From Methylobacterium sp. DB0501 (GTDB lineage Bacteria > Pseudomonadota > Alphaproteobacteria > Rhizobiales > Beijerinckiaceae), in contig NZ_JAAKGV010000005.1 in assembly GCF_011043735.1 (NCBI RefSeq), positions 186,001 to 250,000 of the forward strand: a stretch of DNA of 64,000 bases, read 5' to 3'. This document shows positions 50,260 through 59,480 of this stretch, one piece after another. Within the stretch, counting starts at the first letter, position 1. The number at the start of each line of letters is the position of its first letter. A program made the translations under genes and the position numbers. Under the pieces are notes generated by a model, which searched no databases, had not been told where the DNA came from, and was given only the letters and a program-made list of their open reading frames with translations.

Positions 50260-51531
50260 TCAGGCGGCGAGCCGGCGCCCCTCGACCGGGAGGCCGCCCT
50301 CGACCGCGTCGGCGGCGATCTGCGCCGTCGCGGCCGACAGGGTCCAGCCGAGATGCCCGTGCCCGGTATTGTAGAAGATGCCCCGCTGCCGGCCCGGCCC
50401 CACCCGCGGCAGCATGCCGGGCATCATCGGCCGCAGGCCGCTCCAGGCCACCACCCGGTCGGTCGCCACGCGCGGGAACTGCTCCCGCGTCCAGCGCACC
50501 AGGGGCTCGATCCGGTCGTGCCGGATGTCGCGGTTGAACCCGTTGAACTCGGCGGTGCCGGCGACGCGGAACCGGTCCGGCCCGAGGCGGCTCGTCACGA
50601 TCTTCGTCGCGTCGTCCAGGATGCTGACCTGCGGCGCCGCCTCCTGGCTCTCGGGCGTGTGCAGCTGCACGGTGATCGAGTAGCCCTTCACGGGATAGAT
50701 GTTCAGGCGGTCGCCGAGCGCGGCGGCGAGATCGCGGCTGGCGCAGCCGGCGCAAATCACCACCCCGTCGACGTCGAGCAGCTCCGGCCGGGGGATCGCC
50801 GCGGCGCCGTCGTCGCGCGCCGCCGGCCGCCAGCGGAGGCGCCAGCCCCCGCCCGCCGGCTCGATCGCCTCGATCGCGGCGTCGTAGCGGAACCGCACGC
50901 CGCGCCGGGCGCAGGCCTCGGCGAGGCCGCGGGTGAACTTGTGGATGTCGCCGGTCGAATCCGAGGGCGTGAAGAAGCCGCCGTGATACGAGCCCTGCAG
51001 GGTCGGCTCGATCCGCCGGATCTCCTCGGGCGTGACCGCATCGCGGGCGAGCCCGCCCTTGCGCAGCAGGGCGTTGACCGCGAGCGCCTTCTCGAACCCG
51101 GGCCGGTCCCGGTAGAAGTGCAGGATGCCGCGCTGCTCCAGGTTGAAGTCGATGTTCTCCCGCTCGGCCATGGCGAACATCTGCTCGCGGGCGGCGAGCG
51201 CCAGGCGCACCGTCTCGACCGTGTTGGCCTCGTAATGCCGGATCTGGCCGATGAACTCGGCCATCCAGGAATACTTGTGCCAGCTCGGCTTCGGGTTGAC
51301 GAGCAGCGGCGCGTCGCGCCGCATCATCCACTTGAGGCCCTGGAGGATGGTCGCCGTCTTGTTCCAGACCTCGGCGTTGCTGACCGAGAGCTGGCCGCCA
51401 TTGGCGAACGAGGTCTCCATGCCGGCGTAGCGGTGGCGGTCGAGGACCGTCACGTCGTAGCCGCGCTGCATGAGCGCATAGGCGGTGGTCACGCCGGTGA
51501 TGCCGGCGCCGATGACGGCAATGTGGGACAT
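50260..51531 (-). CDS. dadA: D-amino-acid dehydrogenase (FAD, DadA family)
   Basis: 423 residues of the DAO/DadA fold. N-terminal FAD loop IAVIGAGITGVTTAYAL (residues 4-20), DRHRYAGMETSFANGGQLSV typical of DadA, and the C-terminal block FYNTGHGHLGWTLSAATAQ. It deaminates D-amino acids (typically D-Ala) to ketoacids, feeding electrons to quinone. The leader is a tandem glycine riboswitch ending 57 bases before the start, so expression should respond to glycine. Possibly it also takes glycine or sarcosine-like substrates; that is inference. Confidence 0.9.
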   Translation of the reverse strand: MSHIAVIGAGITGVTTAYALMQRGYDVTVLDRHRYAGMETSFANGGQLSVSNAEVWNKTATILQGLKWMMRRDAPLLVNPKPSWHKYSWMAEFIGQIRHYEANTVETVRLALAAREQMFAMAERENIDFNLEQRGILHFYRDRPGFEKALAVNALLRKGGLARDAVTPEEIRRIEPTLQGSYHGGFFTPSDSTGDIHKFTRGLAEACARRGVRFRYDAAIEAIEPAGGGWRLRWRPAARDDGAAAIPRPELLDVDGVVICAGCASRDLAAALGDRLNIYPVKGYSITVQLHTPESQEAAPQVSILDDATKIVTSRLGPDRFRVAGTAEFNGFNRDIRHDRIEPLVRWTREQFPRVATDRVVAWSGLRPMMPGMLPRVGPGRQRGIFYNTGHGHLGWTLSAATAQIAADAVEGGLPVEGRRLAA

Positions 51532-51564
51532 GGATCAGGCTTTCCGTGAACGAGGGCGACCGAA

Positions 51565-51581
51565 GGCGGGGTGACCCCGCC
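51565..51581 (-). promoter_or_regulatory. Hairpin between riboswitch and dadA start
   Basis: GGCGGGG-TGA-CCCCGCC, a perfect 7-bp stem between the second aptamer and the start codon. It is a candidate expression platform (terminator-like or ribosome-access hairpin), though no long T run follows on the minus strand. Confidence 0.45.
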
Positions 51582-51587
51582 CATGCG

Positions 51588-51780
51588 CCCCCTCTGTCAC
51601 GGTACCTGAGAGCGTCATCCGCCCGCTGGCGCAGGCAGACATCCCCTTCGGTGGACGGCCTGTTTCAGCCGCCTCTCTCCAGAGCGTCCTGACGATACGG
51701 TCCGTTTGCCTGAGAGTTTCCGGGGCGGTTGCTCCGTCGGCGTCGGGGTAGCGCGAAGCCCCCCGATCTCTCCCGCATCG
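51588..51780 (-). promoter_or_regulatory. Tandem glycine riboswitch upstream of dadA
   Basis: The minus strand carries two glycine aptamers. The first (about 51780-51695) has GCGGGAGAG, then CGCCGACGGAGCAA and CTCTCAGGCAAACGGACCG, the canonical end of the motif. The second (about 51690-51588) has CTCTGGAGAGAGGCGGCTGA, CACCGAAGGGG and CTCTCAGGTACCGTGACAGA. The two are joined by a short linker (TATCGTCAGGA). Glycine binding normally turns the downstream gene on. The following gene is dadA, not the usual gcvTHP or glyA. Confidence 0.93.
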
Positions 51781-52353
51781 TCGTCGTGGACGTCGATACC
51801 CGTATCCGCACCGACCGCATCCGTCAAGCTTCGTTTGAAGAAAGATCCGATTCAGGGATGGATCAATGAAGAACAATACAGACTCCCGACCGGCGAGATC
51901 AGCTTATCGATCAACGCAAGCTGAAAATCCCGTGCCTTGGGGCAGGACGGGCACATCATCGACCGGACGACGACGGCAATGGCCACCACCGGGACAGGCC
52001 TGTCCGGCAATCCGGCGTGCAATGCCGTCCGGGTGCAGTCTGGATGGCCGGCCCGCCGCCGTCCAAGACCGATCGGGAACGATACCATTCCTGCGAGGAA
52101 TGAATCCGCCAGGAGTCACGCCTGCGCGGCGCTTCCCGCTCCCCGGCTGCGCAAATATCGGGCAGGCCGGCGGAGGCTCGGCCCCGCGGACGCATCGTCG
52201 CTCCCGTGCGATCGCCCCGGATCCCCTGCCGCAACGGTTGCCAGGCGGTCCCGCGCAGCCGAACCCGGAATCCATCGGCGGGAACGCGCCGGAATGAGGC
52301 GGAAAGCGGTGCGGATTGCCTGATTTTTTCTCAGGCCGGGACCTGCCCAACGA
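51781..52353. other. Intergenic stretch, no supported gene
   Basis: About 570 bases between the riboswitch promoter side and the amino-acid transporter promoter. Several frames of 70-150 codons exist on both strands but have no ribosome site and no recognisable protein text. The dadA promoter should lie in the left part of it. Confidence 0.5.
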
Positions 52354-52393
52354 TTGACATCCGATCCGGAATGGCGACGATATGTCTAATCAT
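52354..52393 (+). promoter_or_regulatory. Promoter with HutC-like site for the amino-acid transporter
   Basis: TTGACA (52354-52359) is 16 bases before GACGAT (52376-52381). Overlapping it, ATGTCTAATCAT (52382-52393) resembles the HutC/GntR site pattern NyGTMTAKACNy. A GntR/HutC-type gene closes the same operon, so autorepression is likely. Confidence 0.4.
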
Positions 52394-52472
52394 AATCCCG
52401 ATCGGCGACCGTCAGCCGCCCCGTTTACTCCGTCCTGCCTTGATCCGCCGGCTTATCTCTTGGGAGACCTGC

Positions 52473-53303
52473 ATGAACAAGCGTTTCTTCGTACAGATCA
52501 CCCTCGGGCTCGGCCTGGCGATGACCCTGCCGGGGATGGCGCACGCTCAGGACGCCCTGGCGCGCGTCAAGGCGGCGGGTACCCTGAAGGTCGGGACCGA
52601 GACGGCGTTCGCGCCGTTCGATTTCATCGACGCCGCCGGTGAGCATGCCGGCTTCAACGTCGATACCTTCGCGGAAGTCGGCAAGGAACTCGGCGTCAAG
52701 ATCCAGTGGGTCGAGCTGCCCTGGGACGGCGTGCTGCCGGCGCTCGAGGCCGGGCAGTTCAACATGGTGGCGGGGCCCGCCACCATCACCAAGGCGCGGA
52801 TGGAGCGCTACCGGTTCCTGTCGCCGGTCGCCGAGGCGACCGTCGCCGTCCTGCGGCGCGCGAAGGACGACACGATCAAGGCGCCCCAGGACATCGCCGG
52901 CAAGACCGTCGGCGCCGGCAAGGCGACGGCGCAGCTCGCCCAGCTGAAGACCTACAGCGCGACGCTGCCCAAGCCGGTCGAGACGCGCGAATATCCCGGC
53001 TTCAACGAGGCCTATGCCGATCTGGCGGCGGGGCGCATCGCCGCCGTGGCGAACTCGCTGCCGAACATCGCCTACGTCGCCTCGAAGCAGCCGAACGTCT
53101 TCGCGGTCGTCAAGCCGCCCTTCGGCCAGAAGAGCTATTTCGGCTATATCGGCACCAAGAAGCCGGACGATCAGCCGCTGCTCGACGCCGTGCAGGCGGC
53201 GCTGGTGAAGATCAAGGCCGACGGCCGCATGAAGAAGCTGCAGGAGAAGTGGTTCGGCACCGCCTTCGACACGCCGGACGTGGCGCCGGAGCCGAGCTTC
53301 TGA
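52473..53303 (+). CDS. Polar amino-acid ABC substrate-binding protein
   Basis: 276 residues from the ATG at 52473 (GGGAGA upstream). Signal peptide ends in MAHA before QDALARV. SBP_bac_3 text: AGTLKVGTETAFAPFDFIDA, GFNVDTFAEVGKELGVKIQW, LPALEAGQFNMVAGPATITK, EAYADLAAGRIAAVANSLPN, KKLQEKWFGTAF. Binds polar amino acids or similar compounds such as His, Cys or Glu. First gene of a five-gene operon. Confidence 0.9.
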   Translation: MNKRFFVQITLGLGLAMTLPGMAHAQDALARVKAAGTLKVGTETAFAPFDFIDAAGEHAGFNVDTFAEVGKELGVKIQWVELPWDGVLPALEAGQFNMVAGPATITKARMERYRFLSPVAEATVAVLRRAKDDTIKAPQDIAGKTVGAGKATAQLAQLKTYSATLPKPVETREYPGFNEAYADLAAGRIAAVANSLPNIAYVASKQPNVFAVVKPPFGQKSYFGYIGTKKPDDQPLLDAVQAALVKIKADGRMKKLQEKWFGTAFDTPDVAPEPSF

Positions 53304-53327
53304 CGCGGCCGCGACCGTGAGAGCGCG

Positions 53328-53972
53328 ATGACCGTCCGGCTGTTCGAACTGATGCTGAAGGCGGCCGGGTACACGGTCGTCATCAGCGTCGCGTCGATCG
53401 CGATCGGCCTCCTGATCGGCATCCTGGTCTGCGCGGCCAAGCTCTCGCCGCGGCCGTGGCTGCGCTGGCCGGCGAGCCTGTTCGTGAGCTTCTTCCGCGG
53501 CGTGCCGCTCCTCGTCCAGCTCCTGCTGATCTACAACCTGCTGCCGGCGATCGGCATCGCGGTGCCGAGCGTCGTGGCGGCGCTGATCGGCCTGTCGCTC
53601 TGCACCGCCGCCTACCAGGCCGAGAACCTGCGCGGCGGCTTCCTCAGCGTGCCGCGCGGCCTGCTCGAGGCTGCCGACATGGCGGGCCTGTCGCCCTGGC
53701 AGCATTTCCGCCGCATCCGCGCCCCGATCGCCCTGCGTCTCACCGTCCCGGCTCTCGTCAACGAGGCGATCCTGATCCTGAAGGCGTCGTCGCTGATCTC
53801 GGTGGTCGGGGTCATCGAGCTGACGCGCACGGCACAGAACCTCGCCGCCTCGACCTACGAGCCGCTGCTCTTCTACTCGGTCGCCGGCGGCCTGTACCTG
53901 GCGATCAACTGGGTCGTGGCGGCCGGCGGCAGCCTGGCCGAGCGCGCGCTACGCCGGGGGCGGCTCGCATGA
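53328..53972 (+). CDS. Polar amino-acid ABC permease, HisM type
   Basis: 214 residues with five or so spans. The EAA loop is EAADMAGLSPWQHFRRIRAP. Also YTVVISVASIAIGLLIGILV and SFFRGVPLLVQLLLIYNLLP (typical RGtP motif of HisM/GlnP). It starts 24 bases after the binding protein and overlaps the second permease. Confidence 0.9.
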   Translation: MTVRLFELMLKAAGYTVVISVASIAIGLLIGILVCAAKLSPRPWLRWPASLFVSFFRGVPLLVQLLLIYNLLPAIGIAVPSVVAALIGLSLCTAAYQAENLRGGFLSVPRGLLEAADMAGLSPWQHFRRIRAPIALRLTVPALVNEAILILKASSLISVVGVIELTRTAQNLAASTYEPLLFYSVAGGLYLAINWVVAAGGSLAERALRRGRLA

Positions 53973-54631
53973 GCTTCGACGGATCGGTCATCCTCGCGGC
54001 GCTGCCGGCGATCCTGTCCGGGCTCAAGGTCACGCTCGGCATCTGGGTGGCGGCGACCGCCCTGGGCATCGCGCTCGGCTTCGTCGTCGCGGCGTTCCGG
54101 CATTTCGGGCCGCGGCCGCTCGGCCTCGCCTTGCGGCTCGCCGTCGAGGTGCTGCGGGGCACGCCCTTCCTGATCCAGATCTTCCTGCTCTATTTCGGCG
54201 GTCCCTTCATCGGGCTCAGCCTCGATCCGGTGCCGGCCGGTCTCCTGGGCCTGAGCCTCTACGCCGCGGCCTACTTCTCCGAGATCTTCCGGGCGGGCTT
54301 TCTCGCCGTGCCGCGGGGCCATGTCGAGGCGGCGCAATGCGTGGGCTTGAGCCAGGCCCAGATCGTCCGGCGCATCCTCATCCCCGAGATGACCATGCTG
54401 GTCCTGCCGCAATGCGTGAACATGGCGGTGATCCTGGTCAAGGAGACGGCCGTCCTGTCGATCATCGCGGTGCCCGAGGCGACGGCGGTCATCAGCGCGC
54501 TGGGCTCGCAGCAATACGCCTTCGTGGAATCGCTCTTCCTGCTCGCCGTCATCTACTGGGGCTTGGTCGAGGCCTGCGGCCGGGCCGGCCGGGCGCTCGA
54601 AACCCGGCTCTCGAAGTTCAGGTTCGCATGA
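53969..54631 (+). CDS. Polar amino-acid ABC permease, second subunit
   Basis: 220 residues from ATG 53969 (overlap of 4 with the first permease). The EAA loop is EAAQCVGLSQAQIVRRILIP and VEVLRGTPFLIQIFLLYFGG is the RGTP segment. Pairs with the preceding permease and with the ATPase. Confidence 0.9.
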   Translation: MSFDGSVILAALPAILSGLKVTLGIWVAATALGIALGFVVAAFRHFGPRPLGLALRLAVEVLRGTPFLIQIFLLYFGGPFIGLSLDPVPAGLLGLSLYAAAYFSEIFRAGFLAVPRGHVEAAQCVGLSQAQIVRRILIPEMTMLVLPQCVNMAVILVKETAVLSIIAVPEATAVISALGSQQYAFVESLFLLAVIYWGLVEACGRAGRALETRLSKFRFA

Positions 54632-55434
54632 CGCTCCCCGCCCCCGCCATCGCCATCCGCCGCCTGTCGAAGAGCTACGGCCGAACCGAGGTCCTGCACG
54701 GCATCGACCTCGAGATCGCCCGCGGCGCGACCACCTGCCTGATCGGCCCGTCGGGATCGGGCAAGTCGACCCTGCTGCGCTGCATCGCGTTCCTGGAGGA
54801 GGCGACGAGCGGCACCATCCTGATCGACGGCCAGCCGCTCGGCTTCGAGGAGCAGGCGGCCGGACGGCGCGTCCGCCTCCCGCCGCAGCGCATCCGCAAG
54901 GTGCGGTCGGGCATCGGCATGGTGTTCCAGCAGTTCAACCTGTGGCCGCACATGACGGCGCTCGGCAACGTCACCGAGGCGCTGGTCACCGTGAAGGGCC
55001 TGTCGCGCCAGGAGGCCGATGCCCGCGGCATGGCGCAGCTGCGCCGCGTCGGGCTCGAGGCGCGGGCCCGGCACTACCCGTCCGAATTGTCCGGCGGCCA
55101 GCAGCAGCGCGTCGCGATCGCCCGCGCTCTCGCGCTCGAGCCGGAGATCCTGCTGTTCGACGAGCCGACCGCCTCGCTCGATCCCGAGCTGACCGGCGAG
55201 GTGCTGAACGTGATGCGCGATCTCGGCGGCGAGGGCATGACGATGGTGGTCGTCACGCACGAGATCGGATTCGCCGCGACCGTCGGCCAGCGCATCGTCT
55301 TCCTGGATCACGGGCGCGTCCTCCTGAACGGCACGCCGGCCGAGCTGTTCGCCGCGCCGCGCCATCCGCGCCTGACCCAGTTCCTCGAAACCTACCTCGA
55401 CCGCGGGGCGGCCATGTTGCTGAAGCCCGCGTGA
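54628..55434 (+). CDS. Polar amino-acid ABC transporter ATPase
   Basis: 268 residues. Walker A GPSGSGKSTLLR, signature LSGGQQQRVAIARALA, Walker B EILLFDEPTASLDPEL, H-loop VVVTHEIGFA. The region GMVFQQFNLWPHMTALGNV is typical of GlnQ/HisP. It overlaps the permease and the regulator genes. Confidence 0.92.
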   Translation: MTLPAPAIAIRRLSKSYGRTEVLHGIDLEIARGATTCLIGPSGSGKSTLLRCIAFLEEATSGTILIDGQPLGFEEQAAGRRVRLPPQRIRKVRSGIGMVFQQFNLWPHMTALGNVTEALVTVKGLSRQEADARGMAQLRRVGLEARARHYPSELSGGQQQRVAIARALALEPEILLFDEPTASLDPELTGEVLNVMRDLGGEGMTMVVVTHEIGFAATVGQRIVFLDHGRVLLNGTPAELFAAPRHPRLTQFLETYLDRGAAMLLKPA

Positions 55435-56207
55435 GCGCCCCCGCCCAACCCGGTTCCCCTCCGGCCGGCCTCCGCAAGGGGGCGACCCGGCACGACCACA
55501 TTGTCGAGGACATCCGGTCGTTCATCGTCGACGGGCGCTGGCCGCCGGGTTTCCAGCTCCCGGTCGAGACCGACCTCGCCGAGCGCTACGGCGTGTCGCG
55601 CATGACCATGAACAAGGCGCTCGGCCAGCTGGCGCGCGAGGGCTTCCTCGTCCGGCGCAAGAAGAGCGGCACGCAGGTCGCGCAGCCGCGCGCCGAATCC
55701 GCCGTGGTGGCGATCGCCGACATCCGCGACGAGGTGCGCCGCTCGGGCCGGGCCCACCGCTTCCACCTGCTCGCGCGCCGCGCCCGGCCGGGCCGGGAGG
55801 AGGACGCGCTGCTCCTCGGCGACGCGCCCGGGAGCAGGGAGGTGCTGTGGCTGCAGGGCTTGCACCTGGCGGACGACCACCCGTTCTGCTTCGAGACCCG
55901 CCTCATCAATCCCGACGCCGCCGAGGGCGCGAAGGAGCAGGATTTCGCCGACCTCGCGCCCGGCGCCTGGCTGCTCGGGGCCGTGCCCTGGAGCGTGGCG
56001 AGCCACCGCGTCCGGGCGGTGAACGCGACCGCGGCCGAGGCCAAGCTGCTCGAGCTCGAGGTCGGCGAGGCCTGCCTGGAAATCGTCCGGCGCACCCAGG
56101 CCGCCGGGGACTGGGTCACCGGCGTCCGGCTGCTCTATCCCGGCAGCGAGCACCAGCTCGTGGCGAATTTCGGCCCGGATGCCGGCGGCGGACCCTCCCG
56201 GGGGTGA
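55431..56207 (+). CDS. HutC/GntR-family regulator (UTRA domain)
   Basis: 258 residues from a GTG at 55431 that overlaps the ATPase stop (GTGA). GntR winged HTH around 20-85 (HIVEDIRSFIVDGRWPPGFQ, LPVETDLAERYGVSRMTMNK, ALGQLAREGFLVRRKKSGTQ) and a UTRA ligand domain to about 245. HutC-type proteins sense urocanate or related ligands; no hut genes are nearby, so its target is probably this transporter and the adjacent aminotransferase. It is the last gene of the operon. Confidence 0.88.
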   Translation: MSAPAQPGSPPAGLRKGATRHDHIVEDIRSFIVDGRWPPGFQLPVETDLAERYGVSRMTMNKALGQLAREGFLVRRKKSGTQVAQPRAESAVVAIADIRDEVRRSGRAHRFHLLARRARPGREEDALLLGDAPGSREVLWLQGLHLADDHPFCFETRLINPDAAEGAKEQDFADLAPGAWLLGAVPWSVASHRVRAVNATAAEAKLLELEVGEACLEIVRRTQAAGDWVTGVRLLYPGSEHQLVANFGPDAGGGPSRG

Positions 56208-56394
56208 AACCCGCCCGTCCGGCTCCCTTGGCCCGGCGCGCGGCGCCGAGTCGTCGGCCGCGCCGACCGGCTGCGGCCGCCCCGCGACCAGGCCCTCGGC
56301 GGCATCCGAGCCGGCGGCAAGAGTCGGCCACGGCCGTCCCGAAGCCCGGCATCGCCGCCCACTTCCTGGTTCGCTGACGGGTTCTCGCCGGCCT

Positions 56395-56490
56395 TTCCCC
56401 CGCCCCGGACGACTGGAACGAAGCGGAAGGCGGTCCGGGATCCAGCATACAGAAGCCGCTTCGCGGCACGTCTCCCCTGGATCCCGGCGC
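56395..56490. repeat. Dispersed intergenic repeat copy B1
   Basis: Contains CCGGACGACTGGAACG and inverted arms CCGGGATCCA (56435-56444) / TGGATCCCGG (56478-56487). CGGCACGTCTC and AGCCGCTTCGCGG recur, inverted, at 63248-63441. The whole gap 56208-56530 holds no gene. Confidence 0.6.
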
Positions 56491-56530
56491 CCTTTGGCGG
56501 CCCCGGGATGAGGACGGGTGAAAAATCCGC

Positions 56531-57913
56531 TCAGCCGAAGACCCGGCTCAGCGCAGCGTCGATCGCCTCGACGATCCGGTCGATGTCGTCCGGGGTCGCG
56601 ATCAGCGCCGGGCTCAGGCAGAGGGTGTTGTTGAACCCGTCGAGCGAGCGGTTGGTGGCGCCGATGATGACGCCGTTCGCCATGCAGTCGGCGACCACGG
56701 CCTGGACGCGGCGCTCGTCCATCGGCTCCTTCGTCGACCGGTCGGCGACGAGTTCCGCGCCGCAGAACAGGCCCTTGCCGCGCACGTCGCCGATGACGGC
56801 GTGGCGCCCGGCGAGGTCGTGGAGTCCCGCCATCAGCCGCTCGCCCATCGCCGCCGTGTTCTCGAGCAGGGCCTCGTCCTCGATGATCCGCATGTTCTCG
56901 AGCGCCGCGGCCGGGCCGGCGACGCAGCCGCCGAAGGTCGAGATGTCGCGAAAATAGGACATCGGGTCGGACGGATCGTCCTTGAACAGCGAGAACACCG
57001 CCTCCGTCGTCGTCGTACAGGCGATCGCCGCGTAGCCCGAGGCCACGCCCTTCGCCATGGTGACGAAATCGGGCTGCACGCCGTAATTCTGGTAGCCGAA
57101 CCACGCGCCGGTGCGGCCCATGCCGCAGACCACCTCATCGATGTGGATCAGGATTCCATGCCGGCGGCAGATGTCCTGCACCTTCTCCCAGTAGCCCGCG
57201 GGCGGGGGAATGACGCCGCCGCCGGCGGTGACGGGTTCGAGGCAGATCGCCCCGATGCTGTCGGGCCCCTCGCGCAGGATCACCGCCTCGATCGCGTCGG
57301 CGGCCCTCTCGCCGTAATTCTCCACCTGTCCCCACTGGCTGCGATATTCGAGGCAGTGGGGCACCGCCACGAAGCCGTCGGGGAACGGGCCGTAATGGGC
57401 GCGCCGCTGGTCCTGGCCGGCCGCCGCCAGCGCCCCGATCGTGGTGCCGTGATAGTCGCGCTCGCGGTAGAGGATCTTCCACTTGCGTCCGCCATGGTGC
57501 CGGTGCGCGATCTGGCGCACCATCTTGAACACCTTCTCGTTCGCCTCCGACCCCGAGTTGGAATAGTAGACCCGGGTCATGCCCGGCATCTTGGCGATCA
57601 GCCGCTCGGAGAACAGGGCCGCCGGGATCGAGCCGGCCGAGCCCGCGAAGTAATTGAGCTTGACCAGCTGGTCGCGCACCGCGTCGGCGATGCTGGTGCG
57701 GCCGTAGCCGACATTGACGGTCCAGACGCCGCCGGAGACCGCATCGAGGTAGTCGCGGCCGGTCGCGTCCCAGACGCGCATCCCCTTCCCCTCGACCATC
57801 ACCCGCGGATCGGCGGTCTCGTAGCCTTTGTGCTGCGAGAGGTGATGCCAGACATGGGCCCGGTCGGCCTCGATGACGTGGCGCAGGTCGTTGGTGCGGT
57901 GCATGTCGTTCAT
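56531..57913 (-). CDS. Class III aminotransferase, taurine-pyruvate type
   Basis: 460 residues from the ATG at 57913 (MNDMHRTND). The PLP Lys is K288 in FVTMAKGVASGYAAI. Other class III motifs: YYSNSGSEANEKVFKMVRQI, RDYHGTTIGALAAAG, ILIHIDEVVCGMGRTGAWFG. The latter and the long N terminus (HVWHHLSQHKGYE) recall taurine-pyruvate and omega-amino-acid aminotransferases. Substrate is inferred only. It may use the amino acid imported by the adjacent ABC system. Confidence 0.85.
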   Translation of the reverse strand: MNDMHRTNDLRHVIEADRAHVWHHLSQHKGYETADPRVMVEGKGMRVWDATGRDYLDAVSGGVWTVNVGYGRTSIADAVRDQLVKLNYFAGSAGSIPAALFSERLIAKMPGMTRVYYSNSGSEANEKVFKMVRQIAHRHHGGRKWKILYRERDYHGTTIGALAAAGQDQRRAHYGPFPDGFVAVPHCLEYRSQWGQVENYGERAADAIEAVILREGPDSIGAICLEPVTAGGGVIPPPAGYWEKVQDICRRHGILIHIDEVVCGMGRTGAWFGYQNYGVQPDFVTMAKGVASGYAAIACTTTTEAVFSLFKDDPSDPMSYFRDISTFGGCVAGPAAALENMRIIEDEALLENTAAMGERLMAGLHDLAGRHAVIGDVRGKGLFCGAELVADRSTKEPMDERRVQAVVADCMANGVIIGATNRSLDGFNNTLCLSPALIATPDDIDRIVEAIDAALSRVFG

Positions 57914-58165
57914 CGGGCGCCTCTGGCAACGGGCAGGACCGTCGCATTGTATCTGGTCGGGGCGCCGGGCGCTGCCCTCGCCGCGCACCGGACGGGCGCG
58001 GCGCGAGCGTCCGCGGGCTCGCGGCCGCCAGCGACCGTCAGAGGGCCGCCGGCTCGCACACCGCCCGCAGGATGGTGAGCGAGATGGAGGCCGGCTCGCT
58101 CGGCGCATGGATCCAACCGGCGACGGGGTCGCAGGCGCCGGATTCCCGAGGCCCGAGCCCGGCCG

Positions 58166-59383
58166 TCACGGGCGCGGTCCGGCCACCACGCCGTCGTCGT
58201 GCAAACGGGCGACCTCGGTGTCGCTGTAGCCGATCTCGGCCAGGATCTCGTCGGTGTTCTCCCCCAGGCTCGGCGCCCGCACCGGCGGCACGCGCGCCGC
58301 GTCCGAGAAGGCGACGGGGCTGCCGGGCGTCAGGTAGGCGCCGATTCCCGGGTGCTCCAGGTTCGAGAACATCGGATTGTCGGTCGAGCAATCGGGATCC
58401 TCCTCGACGACCTGGCGGAAGGAGCGGTAGCGGGACCAGGTGACGCTCCGGGCCTGGAAATCCCCGGCGAACTCATCGAGCCGCCGGCTCGCGAAGAAGG
58501 GGGCCAGAACCGCCGTGATGTCGTGGCGGTGGAGGTACCGTTCGCCCTCGCGCTGCAGGTCGGCGCCGAGCCGGGCGGCGAGCGCATCCATCTCCGCCTT
58601 GGTGCCGGTCGCCGCCTGCAGGGTGTCCCATTGCCGCTGCGTCAGGGCCACCACCATCACCCGCTCGCCGTCCCGGCAGGTGAAGTCCTGGGCGTAGGCG
58701 CCGTAGAGCGCATTGCCGACCTTGGGACGGTCGACGCCGTTGACCGTCACCTCGCCGATGATGCCGAGATTGCCCAGCATGGCGAGCGCCATGTCCTTGA
58801 GCGCCAGCTCGACCACCTGGCCGCGGCCGGTAAGGCGGCGGTGGCGTTCGGCCGCCAGGATGCCGAGGGCGGCCTGCTGGCCGGTGATGCAGTCCCAGGC
58901 CGGCAGCACGTGCCCGACCGGCTCGGACGAGCCCTCCGCCCCGGTGGCGCCGGGAAAGCCCACCGCGGGGTTGACCGTGTAGTCCACCTGCGGCCCGCCG
59001 TGGCGGTCGCCGGTGACCGACATCATGATGAGGTCCTCGCGGTGCTTGCGGAGCGCGTCGTAATCCATCCAGCCGCGTACGCGCAGGTTGGTGAGGAAGA
59101 TGCCGTTGCCCTCGCCGGGCTGGCAGATGAGGCGGGTCACCACCTCCTGGCCGCGGGGCGTGGCCACGTCGACCGCGAGGCTGCGCTTCCCCTTGTTCAA
59201 CCCGGCCCAGAACAGGCTGCGGCCCTGGTCGGTCACCGGCCAGCGCGCATGGTCGAGCCCGCCGCGGATGCGGTCGAATCGGATCACGTCCGCGCCCATC
59301 TGCGCGAGCGTCATGCCGGCCAGGGGGGCGGCCACGAAGGCCGAGCCCTCGACGATGCGCAAACCCGCCAAGATCTTGACCAT
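58166..59383 (-). CDS. CaiB/BaiF-family protein (CoA-transferase or racemase)
   Basis: 405 residues from the ATG at 59383 with GGGGAGG upstream. Family text: LAGLRIVEGSAFVAAPLAGM, TLAQMGADVIRFDRIRGGLD, MSVTGDRHGGPQVDYTVNPA with the likely catalytic D134, and AVGFPGATGAEGSSEPVGHV. The QVDYTVN form is not the oxalate-type YDxxxQ motif, so substrate class is uncertain (racemase/intramolecular members share this). The 252-base gap to the aminotransferase holds no gene. Confidence 0.86.
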   Translation of the reverse strand: MVKILAGLRIVEGSAFVAAPLAGMTLAQMGADVIRFDRIRGGLDHARWPVTDQGRSLFWAGLNKGKRSLAVDVATPRGQEVVTRLICQPGEGNGIFLTNLRVRGWMDYDALRKHREDLIMMSVTGDRHGGPQVDYTVNPAVGFPGATGAEGSSEPVGHVLPAWDCITGQQAALGILAAERHRRLTGRGQVVELALKDMALAMLGNLGIIGEVTVNGVDRPKVGNALYGAYAQDFTCRDGERVMVVALTQRQWDTLQAATGTKAEMDALAARLGADLQREGERYLHRHDITAVLAPFFASRRLDEFAGDFQARSVTWSRYRSFRQVVEEDPDCSTDNPMFSNLEHPGIGAYLTPGSPVAFSDAARVPPVRAPSLGENTDEILAEIGYSDTEVARLHDDGVVAGPRP

Positions 59384-59480
59384 GCCCGCCTCCCCGCGCC
59401 TCGCCGCCCCGGGCGATGCCATTCGCCCTAGCTTCGGCCGGCCCGAGCTTACGGACGGAGATGCTGCGGTAAAGACCGGA

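Noticed and set aside
51588-51780. Leader of this region as a small protein-coding gene
   Set aside because: The short frames coincide with two canonical glycine aptamers, which explain the conservation better.
51904-52350. Minus-strand 148-codon frame in the gap before the amino-acid transporter
   Set aside because: Low-complexity Pro/Arg/Gly text, no ribosome site, not family-like.
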